Origin: Clostridiaceae bacterium
GTDB lineage: Bacteria; Bacillota; Clostridia; Oscillospirales; Acutalibacteraceae
Direction of reading: 5' to 3'
Length of the DNA stretch: 13,742 bases
Assembly: GCA_016295895.1 (NCBI GenBank)
Contig: JAEDKI010000035.1
Location: 1 to 13,742, forward strand
Below the pieces are notes generated by a model. That model made no database searches. It saw only the letters and a list, made by a program, of their open reading frames with translations, and was not told the origin of the DNA. The position numbers and the translations under genes are program-made. Below, one piece after another: positions 7,290 through 13,742 of this stretch (position 1 is the stretch's first letter; every line of letters starts with the position of its first letter).

Positions 7290-8129
7290 TTACCCTAAAT
7301 CTTTAAGAAATTCAACCGCTTTTCTGATGTCTGCTTCGGGGTCGTCGCCGACCTCTCTTTCAATCGTCAGGAAGCCCTTATAGCCGATATCTTCAAGAGC
7401 GGCAAGGTACTCTTTCCAAGGGACCTGACCCTCTCCGAGAGGAACTTCGAGGAACGATGAATCGGTAACAAGCGGGTCTTTTTTGAGGCCGTAAACGATT
7501 TCGGGGTCTTTATAGAAAAGCTGTTTTCCGTCCTTTGCGTGAGTGTGAACTATGTATTTCTGAAGATTGTAAACTGCCTTTGCGGGGTCGTCGCCCGTAA
7601 CCATAACAAGGTTTGCGGGGTCAAGATTGACTGCAACGCCCGTTGAACCGAGAGAATCAAGGAAGCCCTTGAGAACTGCCGAGGTTTCGGGGCCTGTTTC
7701 AATTGCAAAATGAGCGTTCATGCTGTCAGCATATCTTGAAAGCTCAAAGCATGCTTCCTGCATTATCTTATATCTTTCATGGGACGGGTCTCCGGGAACA
7801 ACGCCGATGTGAGTTGTGACGATATCCGTTCCGATTTCCTTTGCAAGGTCAACTATTCTTTTTGACTTTTCAACCTTTGCGGGATTCTTTTCGGGGTCTC
7901 CGAAGCCGCCGCCGAGATCGCCGCACAGAGCCGAAACAACAAGGCCGTTATCGGCAACGAGCTTTTTGAATTCGTTGATTTTGGCGGGGGTCATATTTTC
8001 GGGAGCCATTTCTCCGCTCGTTGCATAAACCTGAATGCCCTGCGCTCCTACTGCCGCCGCTTTTCTGACTGCCGAAACCGTGTCGGTTCTGAAGCTGTCA
8101 ATAATAACTCCGATAGGAAATCTGCCCAT
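7290..8129 (-). CDS. Sugar phosphate isomerase/epimerase, second xylose isomerase-like TIM barrel
   Basis: A 279-residue member of the same superfamily as its downstream neighbour but clearly of a different subgroup. Metal-site residues are Glu144 (FAIETG), Asp170 (NLDPAN), His197 (HTHAKD) and Glu257 (LTIEREVG). The N-terminal strand FPIGVIIDSF and the VYATSGEM segment (34-41) lie in the substrate-pocket half of the barrel. It has no signal peptide, so it is cytosolic. The ATG start has AAGGAG nine bases upstream. It is first of a two-gene minus-strand unit, divergent from the Gfo/Idh/MocA gene across 199 bp. Having two different barrels side by side suggests two successive ring-chemistry steps, or a pair in which one acts on the keto form; this is inference. 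Substrate unknown. Confidence 0.88.
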   Translation of the reverse strand: MGRFPIGVIIDSFRTDTVSAVRKAAAVGAQGIQVYATSGEMAPENMTPAKINEFKKLVADNGLVVSALCGDLGGGFGDPEKNPAKVEKSKRIVDLAKEIGTDIVTTHIGVVPGDPSHERYKIMQEACFELSRYADSMNAHFAIETGPETSAVLKGFLDSLGSTGVAVNLDPANLVMVTGDDPAKAVYNLQKYIVHTHAKDGKQLFYKDPEIVYGLKKDPLVTDSSFLEVPLGEGQVPWKEYLAALEDIGYKGFLTIEREVGDDPEADIRKAVEFLKDLG

Positions 8130-8154
8130 TGTAGTGTTCTCCTTTTTCGTAATT

Positions 8155-8172
8155 CCGCCGCTTTTCCGGCGG
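8155..8172 (-). repeat. GC-rich hairpin in the leader of the isomerase pair
   Basis: A 6-bp stem CCGCCG/CGGCGG (8155-8160 with 8167-8172) with a six-base loop, in an otherwise AT-rich gap. It lies 10 bases upstream of the AAGGAG site (8139-8144) of the minus-strand isomerase gene. No T-tract follows it, so it is not a normal terminator; it may protect the 5' end of the mRNA or affect translation. Confidence 0.45.
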
Positions 8173-8236
8173 TTGGCATGTTTGAAATTATAATAACAAA
8201 TTAAATCGGATAAGGCAAGTTTTTTTTGAGTTAATC

Positions 8237-8265
8237 TTTACTTTTTTTATCACTTATGATATATT
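8237..8265 (+). promoter_or_regulatory. Candidate promoter for the Gfo/Idh/MocA-nagB unit
   Basis: TTTACT (8237-8242) and TATATT (8260-8265) are 17 bp apart, giving a leader of about 57 nt. A competing TATAAT at 8301-8306 has no good -35 and would leave a leader of about 16 nt. For the divergent isomerase pair I see only a TATAAT on the minus strand near 8190 without a good -35. Confidence 0.4.
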
Positions 8266-8328
8266 AATTTCAATCATGAATATCCGTGTCAGGATATAAC
8301 TATAATAATCACGGCGGAGGTCAGTAAA

Positions 8329-9393
8329 ATGTCAAAGATCAAGGTTGCCGTTATAGGCTGCGGAAACATTGCCAATGCGGCGCATATCCCGTCTTATCTC
8401 AAAAATGACGGAGTTGAGATAAAATATTTTTGCGACATCATTCCCGAAAGAGCCGAGAAATGCGTTGAAAAATACGGCTGCGGAAAAGCGGTTGTCGATT
8501 ATCACGATTTTTTGAACGATCCCGAGCTTGACGCAGTTTCCGTCTGCACTCACAATGACCTGCATTCGGTTATTGCAATTGATTTTCTCAAAGCGGGCAA
8601 GCATGTTCTCTGCGAAAAGCCTGCGGCAAGAATTCTTTCCGAAGCGCTTGAAATGCAAAAGGTTGCCCACGAGACGGGCAAGGTTCTTAACATCGGCGTT
8701 TGCAACAGATTCAACACCTATGTCATGAAAATCAGAGAGCTTATCGAAAGCGGCGAGCTCGGCGAGGTTTATCATGTCTATGCTTCCTTCCGCAAGCACC
8801 GTTCAATCCCCGGAATCGGCGGAGATTTTACCATAAAGGCAAAATCGGGCGGCGGCACTCTGATAGATTGGGGCGTTCATTTCCTTGATCTCATTCTTTA
8901 TTGCTGCGGCGATCCCAAGCCTTTGACCGCATCGGGCGAAGCGTTCTGCAAGCTCGGCAAGGATATCAAAAATTATGTTTACACCGGCATGTGGGCGCAG
9001 GACAGCGCAGACATGAACGGCACATATGATGTTGACGATTCCGTTGTCGGCATAGTTCGCACCGACGGCCCCGTTGTCAGCTTCAACGGCGCATGGGCGC
9101 AGAATGTCGGCGAGGATGAGATGTATATTGATTTCATGGGCGACAAGGCAGGAATCAGGCTCAATTATTGCTCCGATTTCAGAATCTGGTCAGTCAAGAA
9201 CGGCATGCTGACCGAAACTCAGGTTTCCGCTCAGACAACCGATATGTATGAGAACGAAATCAACGATTTTATCAGATGCATCAAAACGGGAGACAGAAAT
9301 CAGCAGTATATCGACTATGCTGTTGAAACCTCAAAGATTATGCAGGCAATTTACGATTCATCCGATAAGCATTGCGAGATAAAAATTGATTGA
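8329..9393 (+). CDS. Gfo/Idh/MocA-family NAD(P)-dependent oxidoreductase
   Basis: A 354-residue dehydrogenase with an N-terminal Rossmann domain and a C-terminal alpha/beta substrate domain. The nucleotide-binding loop is GCGNIA (10-15), and the family EKP motif stands at 96-98 with its catalytic lysine Lys97. The motif GGGTLIDWGVHFLDL (174-188) supplies Asp180 and His184, the usual substrate and catalytic residues. These enzymes oxidise or reduce a ring hydroxyl of sugars, inositols and their glycosides, and some recycle NAD within one catalytic cycle. The protein has no Tat or Sec signal, so it acts in the cytosol. The ATG start follows GGAGG (8316-8320) by eight bases. nagB begins only 14 bases after it, and the isomerase pair is divergent. 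The likely role is oxidation or reduction of an imported sugar or glycoside at one carbon. The exact substrate is unknown. Confidence 0.9.
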   Translation: MSKIKVAVIGCGNIANAAHIPSYLKNDGVEIKYFCDIIPERAEKCVEKYGCGKAVVDYHDFLNDPELDAVSVCTHNDLHSVIAIDFLKAGKHVLCEKPAARILSEALEMQKVAHETGKVLNIGVCNRFNTYVMKIRELIESGELGEVYHVYASFRKHRSIPGIGGDFTIKAKSGGGTLIDWGVHFLDLILYCCGDPKPLTASGEAFCKLGKDIKNYVYTGMWAQDSADMNGTYDVDDSVVGIVRTDGPVVSFNGAWAQNVGEDEMYIDFMGDKAGIRLNYCSDFRIWSVKNGMLTETQVSAQTTDMYENEINDFIRCIKTGDRNQQYIDYAVETSKIMQAIYDSSDKHCEIKID

Positions 9394-9398
9394 AAGGA
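9393..9398 (+). promoter_or_regulatory. Ribosome binding site that sets the nagB start
   Basis: AAAGGA overlaps the last base of the dehydrogenase stop codon. It is nine bases from ATG at 9408 but only three from the in-frame ATG at 9402, so 9408 is the better start. Confidence 0.65.
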
Positions 9399-9407
9399 TA
9401 AATGAAT

Positions 9408-10133
9408 ATGGAAATCAGAATTTTCAGGAATGAAGCGGAAATAGGAGAAGCCGTCGGCAAGCTTTACTGCGATTTCATCAACGCAAATCCCGATTGCGTT
9501 CTCGGCTTTGCAACGGGTGCAACTCCCGTTCCGACTTATAACTATATCGTTGAGCAGTATAACGCAGGCAAGGTTTCTTTCAAGGATGTCAAGACCTTTA
9601 ACCTTGACGAATACTGCGACCTGCCCAAGACTCATAAAAACAGCTATTACACATTCATGCTCGAAAACCTTTTCTCAAAGGTTGATGTGAACCTTGACAA
9701 TGTCGGCTTCCTTGACGGAAATGCGGCAGACCCCGAGGCTGAGAGCGCACGCTATGCCGCCGACATCGCTTCAAAGGGCGGAATTGATATTCAGCTTCTC
9801 GGAATCGGCAGAAACGGCCATATCGCTTTCAACGAGCCGTCAGATGAATTTTCGGGCGAGAGCCACAAGGTTAAGCTCACCGACAGCACGATTGAGGCAA
9901 ACTCAATTTATTTTGACGATATTCCCATGCCGCATTATGCAATGACAATGGGTATCGGCTCAATCATGAAAGCCAAGAAGATTATTCTTATCGCAACCGG
10001 CGACAAGAAAGCGGAAGCCGTCAGAGACATGGTCAAGGGTGAGGTTACTCCGCATTGCCCCGCTTCAATCCTTCAGCAGCACGGCGATGCAATAATCTTC
10101 CTTGACGAAGCAGCCGCAAGCCTTTTGAAGTGA
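9408..10133 (+). CDS. nagB: Glucosamine-6-phosphate deaminase
   Basis: A 241-residue enzyme that converts glucosamine-6-phosphate to fructose-6-phosphate and ammonia, feeding amino-sugar carbon into glycolysis. Family signatures are clear (numbered from 9408): GFATGATPVPTY near the N-terminus (about 34-45, phosphate loop), FNLDEY (about 65-70) with the catalytic aspartate, and LLGIGRNGHIAFNEP (about 130-144) with the active-site His. The C-terminal ASILQQH segment also fits. The length matches the shorter Gram-positive NagB type. The start at 9408 is preferred over 9402 on ribosome binding site spacing. It is tightly coupled to the Gfo/Idh/MocA gene. No nagA (deacetylase) is next to it, so glucosamine-6-phosphate would come from elsewhere, or the gene serves an amino-sugar branch linked to the dehydrogenase. 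Confidence 0.95.
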   Translation: MEIRIFRNEAEIGEAVGKLYCDFINANPDCVLGFATGATPVPTYNYIVEQYNAGKVSFKDVKTFNLDEYCDLPKTHKNSYYTFMLENLFSKVDVNLDNVGFLDGNAADPEAESARYAADIASKGGIDIQLLGIGRNGHIAFNEPSDEFSGESHKVKLTDSTIEANSIYFDDIPMPHYAMTMGIGSIMKAKKIILIATGDKKAEAVRDMVKGEVTPHCPASILQQHGDAIIFLDEAAASLLK

Positions 10134-10150
10134 AAATTCTTTTTGTATTA

Positions 10151-10180
10151 AAAAACAGCGTCGGGTCGGCGCTGTTTTTT
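10151..10180 (+). terminator. Intrinsic terminator of the dehydrogenase-nagB unit
   Basis: AAAAACAGCG/CGCTGTTTTT with extra inner pairs (C-G and T.G), a five-base loop and a run of six Ts. It is nearly symmetric and lies 17 bases after the nagB stop. Confidence 0.88.
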
Positions 10181-10190
10181 GCATTTTTGC

Positions 10191-10218
10191 TTGTATTTTG
10201 CAGAAATAATGGTATAAT
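10191..10218 (+). promoter_or_regulatory. Predicted extended -10 promoter of metG
   Basis: TTGTAT (10191-10196), a 16-bp spacer, and TATAAT (10213-10218) preceded by TG-n, giving an extended -10 element. It leaves a short leader of about 25 nt, too short for a T-box. Confidence 0.7.
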
Positions 10219-10249
10219 ATATTAGTTAAAACATAAACGGAGGCAAATT

Positions 10250-12184
10250 ATGGATAAAAAGACTTTTTATATCACAACTCCTATCTATTACCCCTCGGAT
10301 AAGCTTCATATCGGCCACACCTATTCGACCGTTGCGGCTGATACAATGGCTCGCTACAAGCGCTTTCAGGGCTATGACACTTTCTTTTTGACGGGAACCG
10401 ATGAGCATGGTCAGAAAATTGAGGATAAAGCAAAGGAAGCGGGCGTTACTCCCAAGGAGTATGTTGACAATATCGTTGCCGGCATCAAGGATCTCTGGAA
10501 GCTGATGAATATTTCCAACGACAAGTTCATCAGAACGACCGACGAATACCATGAAAAAGCCGTTCAGAAAATATTCAAGAAGATGTACGACAAGGGCGAC
10601 ATTTACATGGGTTATTATGAAGGCCTTTACTGCAAGCCCTGTGAGTCTTTCTGGACTGAAACTCAGGCGGCTGACGGCAAATGCCCCGACTGCGGCAGAC
10701 CCGTTACCAAGGAGAGAGAGGAAGCATATTTCTTCAAGCTTTCCGCTTATGCCGACAGACTTGTTAAATATTACGAAGAGCATCCCGGATTCATTGAGCC
10801 TCAAAGCAGGCAGAACGAGATGGTCAACAATTTCATCAAGCCCGGTCTTCAGGATCTCTGCGTTTCCCGTTCGTCTTTTAAATGGGGAATTCCCGTTCCC
10901 ATCAACGAGAAGCATGTTATCTATGTCTGGCTTGACGCTCTGACAAACTATATTACGGCGCTCGGCTACGGCTCGGACGACGAATCGATGTTCAATAAAT
11001 TCTGGCCTGCCGATGTTCACCTTATCGGCAAGGATATTATCCGTTTCCATACTATCTATTGGCCTGCATTCCTTATGTCTCTTGACCTTCCTCTGCCCGA
11101 AAAGGTATACGGTCACGGCTGGGTTCTGCTTGAGGGCGGAAAGATGAGCAAGTCAAAGGGCAATGTTGTTGACCCCGTCATTCTTGCCGAAAGATACGGC
11201 GTTGACGCTTTAAGATATTATCTTCTGCGTGAAATCGCTTTCGGTTCGGACGGCGTTTTCTCAAACGAAAATCTTATTAACCGCATAAATTCCGACCTTG
11301 CAAACGATTTGGGCAACCTTGTTTCAAGAACCGTTGCCATGGTTGAAAAATATTTCGGCGGAACAATCCCCGAAGAGCGTGAAGCGGGCGATTTTGACGG
11401 CGAATTGAAAGCCCTTGCCGCTCAGACAAAGACCGACGCCGAAAAAGAGCTTGATAAGCTCAATTTCTCCGTTGCCCTGACCGATATATGGAAATTTGTT
11501 TCAAGAACGAATAAATACATTGACGAAACCGCTCCGTGGGCGCTTGCAAAGGACGAAAGCAAGAAAGCAAGACTTGCGGAAGTTATGTATAATCTCTGCG
11601 AGAGCATAAGAATTATTTCCGTTCTCGTTGCTCCCTTTATGCCCGAAACATCTGCGGAAATCAGGCGTCAGCTCGGCGTTTCGGCAGATTTTGAATGGGA
11701 TGAGTGCGGAGTATTCGGCAAGGAAGCAACCTATTCAGTTGTTAAAGGCGGAATAATCTTCCCGAGAATCGACCTTGAAAAGGAGCTTGCAGAGCTTGAA
11801 GCGGCTCAGGCAGCCGCAAATCCCGTTAATCCTCTTAAAGAGGAAATTCAGGGCGTTGCAAAAATCGGAATTGACGATTTTGCAAAGGTTGATTTGAGAG
11901 TTGCCAAAATCGTTGACTGCGTCCCCGTCAAGAAAGCGAAGAAGCTTCTTCAGCTCACTCTCGATGACGGCACGGGCGAGCCGAGAACCGTTGCTTCGGG
12001 CATTGCCAAGTGGTATAAGCCCGAGGATTTGAAAGGCAAGAGCGTTATCCTTGTTTCAAACCTCAAACCCGCCGTTCTCTGCGGAGTTGAAAGCTGCGGA
12101 ATGATTCTTGCCGCAGATGCGGGCGAGGACGATGTTAAGGTCATTTTTGTTGACGGCGTTCCCGCAGGAAGCAAGGTCAGATAA
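10250..12184 (+). CDS. metG: Methionyl-tRNA synthetase with C-terminal tRNA-binding domain
   Basis: A 644-residue class I aminoacyl-tRNA synthetase that charges tRNA-Met, in the cytosol. The catalytic motifs are HIGH (20-23) and KMSKS (298-302). The connective-peptide domain carries one four-cysteine zinc knuckle (Cys128, Cys131, Cys145, Cys148), the single-knuckle type. The anticodon-binding helical domain follows (about 340-510). Residues about 540-644 form a Trbp111/EMAP-II-like OB fold (IDDFAKVDLRVAKI, later SNLKPAVLCGVESCGMIL), which binds tRNA and makes the enzyme a dimer in related bacteria. Full length, nothing missing. The ATG has GGAGG six bases upstream. It heads an operon with tatD and a PHP-domain gene; metG-tatD is a common order in Firmicutes. 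No T-box is visible upstream, so expression is probably constitutive. Confidence 0.97.
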   Translation: MDKKTFYITTPIYYPSDKLHIGHTYSTVAADTMARYKRFQGYDTFFLTGTDEHGQKIEDKAKEAGVTPKEYVDNIVAGIKDLWKLMNISNDKFIRTTDEYHEKAVQKIFKKMYDKGDIYMGYYEGLYCKPCESFWTETQAADGKCPDCGRPVTKEREEAYFFKLSAYADRLVKYYEEHPGFIEPQSRQNEMVNNFIKPGLQDLCVSRSSFKWGIPVPINEKHVIYVWLDALTNYITALGYGSDDESMFNKFWPADVHLIGKDIIRFHTIYWPAFLMSLDLPLPEKVYGHGWVLLEGGKMSKSKGNVVDPVILAERYGVDALRYYLLREIAFGSDGVFSNENLINRINSDLANDLGNLVSRTVAMVEKYFGGTIPEEREAGDFDGELKALAAQTKTDAEKELDKLNFSVALTDIWKFVSRTNKYIDETAPWALAKDESKKARLAEVMYNLCESIRIISVLVAPFMPETSAEIRRQLGVSADFEWDECGVFGKEATYSVVKGGIIFPRIDLEKELAELEAAQAAANPVNPLKEEIQGVAKIGIDDFAKVDLRVAKIVDCVPVKKAKKLLQLTLDDGTGEPRTVASGIAKWYKPEDLKGKSVILVSNLKPAVLCGVESCGMILAADAGEDDVKVIFVDGVPAGSKVR

Positions 12185-12187
12185 GCC

Positions 12188-12955
12188 ATGAATAATATCT
12201 TTGACAGTCATGCGCATTATGACAGCGAAGCCTTTGATGAAGACCGAAAGGAGCTTGTCGGCTCTCTGCCCGAGCGTGGCGTTTGCGGAGTTATAAACTG
12301 CGCAAGCGATATGGCTTCGTCGCTCACGAGCCTTGAGCTTGCCGATGAATTTGATTTTGTCTATGCGGCGTGCGGAGTTCATCCGCATGAAGCGGAGAAA
12401 TGTCTTAACGGCTATTTGCCCGTGCTGAAAAAGCTTTGTTCAGAGGAAAAATGCGTTGCCGTGGGCGAAATAGGGCTTGATTATCACTATGATTTTTCGC
12501 CCCGTGATGTTCAGATTAAAATATTTGAGCAGCAAATCGTTCTTGCAAAGGAGCTTGATTTGCCGATTATAGTCCATGACCGTGAGGCACATGAGGACAC
12601 AATGACCCTGCTGAAGCGATACAAGCCCAAGGGCGTTATCCATTGCTTTTCGGGTTCAGCCGAAATGGCAAAAGAGGTTCTGAAGCTCGGCATGTATATC
12701 GGGCTCGGCGGTGCGGTGACATTCAAAAACGCCAAAAAACCGCTTGAAGTTGCACAAATGGTTCCCGATGACAGACTGCTTATCGAAACCGACTGTCCCT
12801 ATATGACCCCGGTTCCGTTCAGAGGTCAGCGTTGTGATTCCTCGTTTATTCCCTACACGGCTGAAAAGCTTGCCGAGGTCATGGGAACGGGCGCCGAAGA
12901 AATTCTTGACCTCACAAGAAAAAATGCAAACAGACTTTTCAAATTGGAGTTATAA
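12188..12955 (+). CDS. tatD: TatD-family metal-dependent hydrolase (DNase)
   Basis: A 255-residue amidohydrolase-fold protein of the TatD family, known for 3'-5' DNase activity with divalent metal and roles in DNA repair or RNA quality control. All metal-site motifs are present: DSHAH (His8, His10), GEIGLDYHYD (Glu94), IVHDR (His130), IHCFSG (His152) and ETDCPYM (Asp202). Length is normal for the family. It begins three bases after the metG stop and its ribosome binding site (AAGG about 11 bases upstream) lies inside metG, so translation is probably coupled. It is cytosolic. Adjacency to metG is widespread in Firmicutes and supports the assignment; the physiological substrate remains uncertain for most members. 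Confidence 0.95.
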   Translation: MNNIFDSHAHYDSEAFDEDRKELVGSLPERGVCGVINCASDMASSLTSLELADEFDFVYAACGVHPHEAEKCLNGYLPVLKKLCSEEKCVAVGEIGLDYHYDFSPRDVQIKIFEQQIVLAKELDLPIIVHDREAHEDTMTLLKRYKPKGVIHCFSGSAEMAKEVLKLGMYIGLGGAVTFKNAKKPLEVAQMVPDDRLLIETDCPYMTPVPFRGQRCDSSFIPYTAEKLAEVMGTGAEEILDLTRKNANRLFKLEL

Positions 12956-12957
12956 TA

Positions 12958-13704
12958 ATGTTCTTTCACGAAAAAACCTATGATATAGACGAGCTTGCAA
13001 GGCATAATCTTCATATCCACACAAGATTTTCAACCTGCGCAAAGCCCGAGATGATAGCTGCCGACATTGTCAGAACCGCCGAAAAATGCGGCCTTGAAAT
13101 GATAGCTCTGACCGACCATAACTATATTCAAAAAAAGAATGCCGTAGCGCAGCAACGCTATGACATTCTCAGAGAGCTTAAAAATGTTGAAACAAGCGTC
13201 AAGGTGCTTGTCGGTGCGGAGCTTTCGGCTTACGGAATCGGAAAGTTTGCCGATAACATAACAAGCGACAATTCGCTTGATTACAGGCTTTACACGATAA
13301 ATCACTATCATCAGAGCTATTGGGAGCATCCCGAGGTTAAATCACCGAGAGCCTATGCCGAGCATATGCTTGCAATTGTTGACGGCGTTATCGAGAGCGG
13401 CAGAGCGGATTGCTTCGCCCATCCGTTCATGGCGGGTTATATCAAAGCTTTTGATGATCCCCACGAGGTCACAAGAGCGTTTGCCGACAACGAGATAGGC
13501 GACGCAATGGAAAAGGCAAACAGGCATGAAATCGCATGGGAGCTTAATGTTCCCGCAATTCTGGGCGACCCCGAATTCTATCACCGATATTTCCAAATCG
13601 GCAAAGAGGTCGGCGTTGTTTTCAACCTGGGCACGGACGCTCACAAGCTTTGCAACATCGACACAAAGCAGTTTGTTGAACAGCTCAAGAATATTTTATA
13701 TTGA
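12958..13704 (+). CDS. PHP-domain metallohydrolase
   Basis: A 248-residue protein with a PHP (polymerase and histidinol phosphatase) domain filling nearly its whole length. Metal-binding motifs occur in order: NLHIHTRFS (His19, His21), ALTDHN (Asp53, His54), GAELS (Glu88), NHYH (His116, His118), FAHPF (His155) and GTDAHK (Asp227, His229). The set is complete, so a tri- or dinuclear phosphoesterase is expected. Members act as histidinol phosphatases, nucleoside or nucleotide 3',5'-phosphatases, or unknown phosphoesterases. No his genes are nearby, so HisK-type function is not supported by context. It begins two bases after the tatD stop, with TTGGAG eight bases before ATG, so it is part of the metG-tatD operon. 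Link to nucleic-acid turnover with TatD is attractive but is inference. Confidence 0.88.
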   Translation: MFFHEKTYDIDELARHNLHIHTRFSTCAKPEMIAADIVRTAEKCGLEMIALTDHNYIQKKNAVAQQRYDILRELKNVETSVKVLVGAELSAYGIGKFADNITSDNSLDYRLYTINHYHQSYWEHPEVKSPRAYAEHMLAIVDGVIESGRADCFAHPFMAGYIKAFDDPHEVTRAFADNEIGDAMEKANRHEIAWELNVPAILGDPEFYHRYFQIGKEVGVVFNLGTDAHKLCNIDTKQFVEQLKNILY

Positions 13705-13710
13705 CAGAGA

Positions 13711-13739
13711 AAAGAGAGGGATTTATGCTCTCTCTTTTT
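13711..13739 (+). terminator. Intrinsic terminator of the metG-tatD-PHP operon
   Basis: An 8-bp stem AAAGAGAG/CTCTCTTT (13711-13718 with 13730-13737) ends in five Ts (13735-13739). It is seven bases after the PHP gene stop and marks the end of the operon at the window edge. Confidence 0.75.
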
Positions 13740-13742
13740 CGG

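Noticed and set aside
9402..9407. Upstream ATG of nagB at 9402
   Set aside because: Only three bases separate it from the AAAGGA site; the ATG at 9408 has a normal nine-base spacing. The difference is two residues.
4797..10180. Assignment as a C-glycoside deglycosidase (Dgp) operon
   Set aside because: The dehydrogenase, barrel and transporter families fit, but no DgpB-like small subunit is seen and the genes are in three separate transcription units, so only a general resemblance can be claimed.
10226..11116. Long open frame of 296 codons on the minus strand
   Set aside because: It is antisense to metG, whose motifs are complete; the opposite-strand frame is a by-product of codon bias.
1..13742. 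CRISPR arrays, insertion sequences, tRNA or rRNA genes, attachment sites
   Set aside because: No regularly spaced repeats, transposase-like proteins, terminal repeats or tRNA-like cloverleaf sequences were noticed on reading both strands.

Overview
The window reads as chromosomal DNA of an anaerobic, low-to-mid GC Gram-positive bacterium, most likely a gut-type clostridium (Oscillospiraceae/Ruminococcaceae-like). The evidence is a Trp-specific T-box leader, consensus sigma-A promoters, strong AGGAGG-type ribosome binding sites, a stand-alone TrpB2, a GPH-family sugar symporter and a metG-tatD pair. The taxonomic call is inference. Ten protein genes fill almost all of the window. I found no tRNA, rRNA, insertion sequence, prophage or CRISPR array.

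Region 1 (16-2782, minus strand) holds a long-chain acyl-CoA synthetase with a TTG start, followed by a membrane-anchored alpha/beta hydrolase. The two are co-directional and separated by an 88-bp gap with two hairpins. Region 2 (2931-4727, minus strand) is a self-contained tryptophan unit: perfect promoter, about 320-nt T-box leader with a UGG specifier, leader terminator, trpB2 and 3' terminator.

Region 3 (4797-10180) looks like a carbohydrate-use locus in three transcription units. The first is a GPH cation symporter (plus). The second, convergent with it, is a pair of xylose-isomerase-like TIM-barrel sugar isomerases/epimerases (minus). The third, divergent from the pair, is a Gfo/Idh/MocA dehydrogenase followed closely by glucosamine-6-phosphate deaminase NagB (plus). 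A plausible reading is uptake of a glycoside or unusual sugar, redox and isomerisation chemistry on its ring, and release of the product into central metabolism. The substrate cannot be read from the sequence. The mix recalls gut keto-glycoside and C-glycoside cleavage loci, but no DgpB-like small subunit is present here.

Region 4 (10190-13739, plus strand) is a housekeeping operon: metG (with C-terminal tRNA-binding domain), tatD and a PHP-domain metallohydrolase. The genes are 2-3 bp apart, behind an extended -10 promoter, and end in a terminator at the window edge.

The best candidates for closer study are the T-box/TrpB2 unit, the split sugar locus, and a perfect 7-6-7 inverted repeat between the divergent trpB2 and symporter promoters.
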